A stretch of 9,239 bases of DNA from JAVXAG01 sp040307645 (GTDB lineage Bacteria > Bacillota > Clostridia > Peptostreptococcales > Anaerovoracaceae): positions 1 through 9,239 of the forward strand of contig JAWRJF010000031.1 of the NCBI GenBank assembly GCA_040307645.1, given 5' to 3'. Positions 5,672 to 9,239 of this stretch are shown piece by piece. Both the position numbers and the translations under genes were made by a program. Positions within the stretch are counted from its first letter, which is position 1. Every line of letters begins with the position of its first letter. A model generated the notes under the pieces. It was not told the DNA's origin and ran no database searches. It saw only the letters and a list, made by a program, of their open reading frames with translations.

Positions 5672-6469
5672 TTAGTGGCTTATTTTCTCATAAATCTTTA
5701 ATATTTCCTCAGAGTATTTACCTTTTTCTTCATATATAGCAAGAGGATCTAATATTTTCAGTTCTCTTCCTCCGTTTTTTATGCCATGAACTAATATAAT
5801 ATTAGGTTTTTCACCTATTTTACCACTAACAAATCTTAATTCTTTTGGTTCTATACCATTGTTCCGGAAGCTACAGCAAATATCAACAAGCCTTGAAGGT
5901 CTATGCACCATAAACAGGTGTCCCTTATCCTTTAAAAATCTACTGCTACATTTAACAAAATCATCTAAAGATGCCGTAGTTTCATGCCTTGCAACTTGTT
6001 TAGCACTGTTTCTATTAGTCAGCCCACAATTTCCTATTGTATAAGGGGGATTAGATGTGACTGCATCAAACATTCCATGAAATCCCTTATCCTCACACAA
6101 ACTACTAACATCATCATTTATAAAGAATAGCCTTTTTTCTAAGGAATTTATTTTAATATTTCTTAGTCCCCGTTCAAACGAGTCATTTTGAACTTCAACT
6201 CCCCAAATTTCCATAGCATCTGTCTTATGAGAAAGAATTATAGGAATAATGCCAGTTCCAGTTCCTAAATCCATAATCTTACAAAAGTGATTATGTTTAG
6301 TCTGTCCCTTAGCCGCAAAATCTGCTAGCAAAACTGCATCTACCCCATAACAGAATTCATCAGGTTTCTGTATTAGCCTTAAATCATTAAAACCTATGTT
6401 ATCCACTCTTTCTCCAGGTTCAAGATTTATATTAGAAATATCCACTTTATTATTATTAACAAAATCCAT
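5672..6469 (-). CDS. trmN6: tRNA1(Val) (adenine(37)-N6)-methyltransferase family protein
   Basis: This 265-aa class I SAM-dependent methyltransferase is related to B. subtilis YabB and E. coli TrmN6, which methylate A37 of tRNA-Val; substrate specificity here is inferred from homology and gene order. The N-terminal GERVDNIGFNDLRLIQ is typical of the family. SAM-binding motif I is MDLGTGTGI (about 66-74), and the NPPY motif at 140-143 (TSNPPYTIG) marks an N6-adenine methyltransferase. The start lies five bases after the ricT stop and has no good ribosome binding site at normal distance (the nearest AAGGAG is inside the end of ricT, about 20 bases away), so translational coupling to ricT is likely. 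The first 15 residues or so are longer than in Bacillus and may not be conserved. Confidence 0.88.
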   Translation of the reverse strand: MDFVNNNKVDISNINLEPGERVDNIGFNDLRLIQKPDEFCYGVDAVLLADFAAKGQTKHNHFCKIMDLGTGTGIIPIILSHKTDAMEIWGVEVQNDSFERGLRNIKINSLEKRLFFINDDVSSLCEDKGFHGMFDAVTSNPPYTIGNCGLTNRNSAKQVARHETTASLDDFVKCSSRFLKDKGHLFMVHRPSRLVDICCSFRNNGIEPKELRFVSGKIGEKPNIILVHGIKNGGRELKILDPLAIYEEKGKYSEEILKIYEKISH

Positions 6470-6474
6470 AAGCT

Positions 6475-7395
6475 TTAATCTTTAATAAGCTCCTTAATCT
6501 CTTCAATTAATTCTTCATCAAGCTCATCGAAAATATTGTTGTCCCTATGTCTATTTTTCTCAATACGCTTTATATCCTGCTTTTTATAAGTGATTATTTC
6601 TGTGCCAAGTTTTTCTTCATCAGCGTCCTTATTTTTATCCTCAACAAAAAGTCGTGCTTTAATTACATTTTCTAAAATATTAGTATCTATAACCTTTGCA
6701 AAGCCGTCTTTTGTTTTTATCTTTTCTCCTACTTCCGGCATACCTTTTCTTAGTTCCATATACACATCGTTTTCATATTTCAAACAACACATTAATCTTC
6801 CACATATACCTGAAATCTTGGCTGGATTTAAAGATAAATTCTGAACCTTCGCCATTTTAATAGATACCGGTTCAAAATCTGCAAGCCAAGTATGACAGCA
6901 AAGACTTTTTCCACAAGTTCCTATACCGCCTAACATTTTTGCTTCATCCCTTACACCTATCTGTCTAAGCTCTATTCTCATCTTAAATACACTGGCCAAA
7001 TCTTTAACGAGTTCTCTAAAGTCTACTCTGCCATCTGCAGTAAAGTAAAAAATTACCTTGCTATTATCAAAAGTATATTCTACATCAATTAATTTCATTA
7101 CAAGACCATGTTTATCAATTTTTTCTTGGCAAAGTCTTAATGCACGTTCTTTTTTCTTTACATTTTCTTCATGCTGTTTGTAATCTTCTTCATTGGCAAT
7201 TCTAATAATTTTCTTTAGGGGTTGTACAATTTCCTCTTCCTTTACTTCTTGGACTTCCATTGTAACTGTACCAAATTCCATTCCTCTTGCCGTTTCTACT
7301 ATTACATTATGATTTAACTTTATATCAAGATCATCAGGGTCAAAGAAATATACTTTTCCTGCCGTCTTAAAGCGTACGCCCGCTACTTTTACCAT
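6475..7395 (-). CDS. ricT: RicT (YaaT), PSP1-domain regulator with Fe-S cysteines
   Basis: The 306-aa PSP1-domain protein corresponds to B. subtilis RicT (YaaT), which with RicA (YmcA) and RicF (YlbF) forms a complex that promotes RNase Y-dependent mRNA maturation and also affects Spo0A phosphorylation, competence and sporulation. Sequence hallmarks are the N-terminal VAGVRFKTAGKVYFFDP, RQIGVRDEAKMLGGIG near 144-159, and two cysteine clusters: C161, C166 and C167 (CGKSLCC) and C198, C203 and C204 (CGRLMCC). In B. subtilis these family cysteines take part in [4Fe-4S] binding. The C-terminal 25 residues are strongly acidic. GGAGGA at 7405-7410 serves as its ribosome binding site and also encodes the last two glycines of holB. 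It is the third protein gene from the tmk side of the operon and overlaps none. ricA and ricF are not in the window. Confidence 0.94.
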   Translation of the reverse strand: MVKVAGVRFKTAGKVYFFDPDDLDIKLNHNVIVETARGMEFGTVTMEVQEVKEEEIVQPLKKIIRIANEEDYKQHEENVKKKERALRLCQEKIDKHGLVMKLIDVEYTFDNSKVIFYFTADGRVDFRELVKDLASVFKMRIELRQIGVRDEAKMLGGIGTCGKSLCCHTWLADFEPVSIKMAKVQNLSLNPAKISGICGRLMCCLKYENDVYMELRKGMPEVGEKIKTKDGFAKVIDTNILENVIKARLFVEDKNKDADEEKLGTEIITYKKQDIKRIEKNRHRDNNIFDELDEELIEEIKELIKD

Positions 7396-7401
7396 TAATT
7401 C

Positions 7402-8217
7402 TTATCCTCCAATTTTTATCAGCAGGTTCTTAAGTGCGTAGTTATAATTAACATTAGCATTTAAATCCCTTCTTGCTTCTTCAATATACCTTATATTTTT
7501 TATAATGTCTTCTCTCTTAAATAGGTTCCCTTGGTTTAGCGAATCTAACATAAACTTTCTAAACAATCTCTCAAAACCATCTAAGAGACAATAGCAATCA
7601 CTTTTATTTTTTATAACATCATTGATCTTAGTTTTTAAATTATAAAAGCCACTACCATCAACAATCATTTCAATAATCTCAGAAGCAACTCCTATATATT
7701 CACTATCGTCTTCGTTATCTAGTCCATAAAGTCTATATATAATACATCTAGACTTTATTGTATCCAAAAGATTCTCTCTATTTTCTGATAATAATATAAT
7801 AATTGTTCCTAATGTAGGTTCTTCAAGAGTTTTTAACAACCTATTCTGGGCTCTGACAGTCATAGTATCAGCATTACAAATCAAAGCAAGATTTCTGTCT
7901 CCTCCAGTAGGCTTAGTCATAAGTTTTTCCTGAAGCTTAAGTATTTGGTCATCCTTAACAGATTGACCATCCGGTCTTATTATATATAAATCTTCATAGT
8001 TATCATGTTTTATTTTTTTACAATTAGTGCAAAAATCACATCCGATTCCTTGATTTTTTTCACACACTACTGCTTTGAAAAAATCTTTTGCAAAACTTTC
8101 CTTATCTATGCACGAATCTGCTTCAATTATATACGCATGAGACGTTCTATTATTAACTATTGAAGCAGAAATTTTTGAAACTATATTCTGGTAACTCTTC
8201 CAATCTGCTAATGACAT
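7402..8217 (-). CDS. holB: DNA polymerase III delta' subunit (clamp loader)
   Basis: The 271-aa product is the AAA+ delta' stator of the clamp loader, which opens and places the beta sliding clamp during replication. The P-loop region (about 31-42, IEADSCIDKES) lacks the GxxGxGKT sequence, as expected for a non-ATP-binding delta'. A zinc module is present with C52, C60, C63 and C66. LLKTLEEP at 127-134 and the SRC motif at 156-158 (KSRCIIY) are diagnostic of clamp-loader subunits. Length is at the short end for the family (about 330 aa in many bacteria), but the C-terminal collar domain appears present in reduced form. It follows tmk by nine bases with a modest GAGGGA site, and its end supplies the ricT ribosome binding site. 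In Bacillus darA and yaaR lie between tmk and holB; both are absent here. Confidence 0.93.
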   Translation of the reverse strand: MSLADWKSYQNIVSKISASIVNNRTSHAYIIEADSCIDKESFAKDFFKAVVCEKNQGIGCDFCTNCKKIKHDNYEDLYIIRPDGQSVKDDQILKLQEKLMTKPTGGDRNLALICNADTMTVRAQNRLLKTLEEPTLGTIIILLSENRENLLDTIKSRCIIYRLYGLDNEDDSEYIGVASEIIEMIVDGSGFYNLKTKINDVIKNKSDCYCLLDGFERLFRKFMLDSLNQGNLFKREDIIKNIRYIEEARRDLNANVNYNYALKNLLIKIGG

Positions 8218-8226
8218 AAATCCCTC

Positions 8227-8847
8227 TTAATCTTTTATAATATTTGACAAAATACCATAAATCTCATCCCTAATTGATTCAATATTTCTAGATGCATCTA
8301 TAGCAACAATTCTATCTTGATTATTTATTGCTAAAACCTTATAAGCATCAAAAACCTTATTGTGAAAGTCTATTTTCTCCATTTCCAGCCTATCCTGCTT
8401 ATCAGTTCTAATCCTATTTTTCCCCACACTAGGATCTATTTCAAACAAAATTGTCAAGTCAGGCATAACTCCTGCTACAGCATAGTCATTAATAATCCTT
8501 ACAGATTCACCTAATCCTCTCCCATAACCCTGATAAACAATGCTAGAATCAACAAACCTGTCACACACAACAATTTTACCACTTTCAAGAGCTGGTTTTA
8601 TAACCTCTTCTACGTGTTGGGCTCTAGATGCTGCATAAAGAAGCGCTTCTGTCATACTGCACATTTCAGTGAAGTCTTTATCCAGAATTATATCTCTGAT
8701 TCTTTCTCCAATTCTAGTGCCACCAGGCTCTCTGGTAAAAACAGGCTTTATATTTCTTTTTTCAAAAAAATCTTCCATATATTTAATCTGAGTTGATTTT
8801 CCTGAACCATCAGGACCTTCAATAGTAATAAAAATACCCTTCTTCAT
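8227..8847 (-). CDS. tmk: Thymidylate kinase
   Basis: The 206-aa enzyme phosphorylates dTMP to dTDP with ATP, an essential step in dTTP supply. The P-loop GPDGSGKST (11-19), the REPGGT motif (39-44), the DRF motif (96-98) followed by YQGYGRGLG, and the LID region RTDKQDRLE (147-155) are all present, and the length matches the family. The ATG is supported by AGGAGA (8852-8857), which overlaps the stop codon of the upstream 40-aa gene, so the two are likely translationally coupled. It is the second gene of the operon that begins after the rRNA terminator. Confidence 0.97.
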   Translation of the reverse strand: MKKGIFITIEGPDGSGKSTQIKYMEDFFEKRNIKPVFTREPGGTRIGERIRDIILDKDFTEMCSMTEALLYAASRAQHVEEVIKPALESGKIVVCDRFVDSSIVYQGYGRGLGESVRIINDYAVAGVMPDLTILFEIDPSVGKNRIRTDKQDRLEMEKIDFHNKVFDAYKVLAINNQDRIVAIDASRNIESIRDEIYGILSNIIKD

Positions 8848-8855
8848 ATCTTCTC

Positions 8856-8978
8856 CTAGCGTTTTCCTTTTACAACCTCATCTGCAATTTTACTAAAAAG
8901 TAAAACAAAAACATATCCAAGAGGAAAACATAAAAGAACACTAAAGATTATTTTAAAAAAAGTCATTAAAATGCTCAT
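8856..8978 (-). CDS. Small hydrophobic protein (40 aa) upstream of tmk
   Basis: This short frame encodes a 40-residue peptide of unknown function. Residues 5-29 form one strongly hydrophobic segment (MTFFKIIFSVLLCFPLGYVF continuing VLLF), followed by a charged tail, SKIADEVVKGKR, giving a single-pass membrane protein pattern. Translation is well supported: GGAGGA (8985-8990) lies six bases before ATG, one of the best sites in the window. The stop codon lies within the tmk ribosome binding site, eight bases before the tmk start, which fits an operon gene rather than chance. It lies just downstream of the promoter at 9023-9031. No known family was recognised; short sporulation or cell-envelope peptides have similar form, but this is only analogy. 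Confidence 0.7.
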   Translation of the reverse strand: MSILMTFFKIIFSVLLCFPLGYVFVLLFSKIADEVVKGKR

Positions 8979-8984
8979 ATTAGT

Positions 8985-8990
8985 TCCTCC
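8985..8990 (-). promoter_or_regulatory. Ribosome binding site of the 40-aa gene
   Basis: GGAGGA on the minus strand, six bases from ATG 8976-8978, fixes the start of a gene short enough to be missed by length-limited gene calling. Confidence 0.75.
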
Positions 8991-9022
8991 AAAATTACGT
9001 TTACTTCTATATAGACTTATTA

Positions 9023-9031
9023 ATTATATCA
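9023..9031 (-). promoter_or_regulatory. Extended -10 promoter of the tmk operon
   Basis: On the minus strand this reads TGATATAAT, a perfect TGn-TATAAT. The -35 region at 17-base spacing (TAGTAA) is poor. It lies just after the rRNA terminator, and the predicted start near 9016 gives a leader of about 37 bases before the 40-aa gene. Confidence 0.65.
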
Positions 9032-9051
9032 CACATTATTATTATTTACTA

Positions 9052-9087
9052 TAAAAAGCTGCTACGAGATTATAACTCATAGCAGCT
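9052..9087 (-). terminator. rRNA operon terminator
   Basis: AGCTGCTA (9057-9064) pairs with TAGCAGCT (9080-9087), with a further GAG/CTC inner stem past one C-A mismatch. On the minus strand it is followed by a run of T (9053-9057). It lies 15 bases after the 5S gene, whose own 3' helix is also followed by TTTTTTTATTTTTT, giving two successive stop signals. Confidence 0.88.
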
Positions 9088-9101
9088 CAAAAAATAAAAA
9101 A

Positions 9102-9217
9102 ACCGGCAACGTCCTACTTTCCCAGGCAGCTTCCCGCCAAGTATCATCAGCGCTAAGGAGCTTAACTTCTGTGTTCGAGATGGGAACAGGTGTGACCTCC
9201 TCGCTATTGTCACCGGA
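9102..9217 (-). rRNA. rrf: 5S ribosomal RNA
   Basis: The complete gene of about 116 bases is recognised by the conserved core CCCATCTCGAACACAGAAG, by TTAAGCTCC and by GGGAAAGTAGGACG towards the 3' end. Helix I forms between CCGGTGAC at the 5' end and GTTGCCGG at the 3' end. Exact mature ends are uncertain by one or two bases. It is the last gene of an rRNA operon whose 23S gene must lie beyond the right edge; the remaining bases up to 9239 are spacer with a small AGGGT/ACCCT hairpin (9225-9237). Confidence 0.96.
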
Positions 9218-9239
9218 TTTCTTTAGGGTTGTACCCTCA

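Noticed and set aside
1..9239. CRISPR, insertion sequence, integrase, toxin-antitoxin or defence locus
   Set aside because: No repeat arrays, terminal inverted repeats, transposase or nuclease-like genes were found; all long frames match core functions.

Overview
The window is low-GC Gram-positive DNA from an endospore-forming member of the Clostridia/Firmicutes, probably a clostridial lineage. The evidence is the A+T-rich composition, strong GGAGG ribosome binding sites, spoIID, an AbrB regulator of clostridial type, a class III fructose-1,6-bisphosphatase, and a tmk-holB-ricT-trmN6-...-abrB order that is a condensed version of the Bacillus subtilis tmk-abrB region. The sequence does not allow a genus to be named.

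Layout: nearly everything is on the minus strand, so it reads from right to left. At the right edge is a complete 5S rRNA (about 9102-9217), the tail of an rRNA operon, followed by a factor-independent terminator. A promoter with an extended -10 element then starts a compact operon: a 40-codon predicted membrane peptide (8856-8978), tmk, holB, ricT and trmN6, with gaps of only 5 to 9 bases. A second promoter precedes a small membrane/coiled-coil protein (5257-5604) and abrB (4981-5223), closed by a bidirectional terminator. murA (3590-4855) has its own promoter and converges with spoIID (2533-3519), the only plus-strand gene. spoIID is divergent from fbp (468-2417), and their promoter signals lie within 50 bases of each other. 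At the left end are tRNA-Arg(ACG) with its own promoter and trailing hairpins, and a further minus-strand promoter pointing off the edge.

Functionally the window mixes housekeeping genes (dTTP supply, clamp loader, tRNA modification, peptidoglycan precursor, gluconeogenesis) with the sporulation/transition-state programme (RicT, AbrB, SpoIID). No CRISPR array, insertion sequence, phage gene, toxin-antitoxin pair or defence system was seen. The least explained items are the 40-aa peptide at the head of the tmk operon, the unnamed 115-aa membrane protein before abrB, the interleaved fbp/spoIID promoters, and a 16-bp perfect palindrome over the tRNA-Arg -10 box. No stretch longer than about 220 bases lacks a gene.
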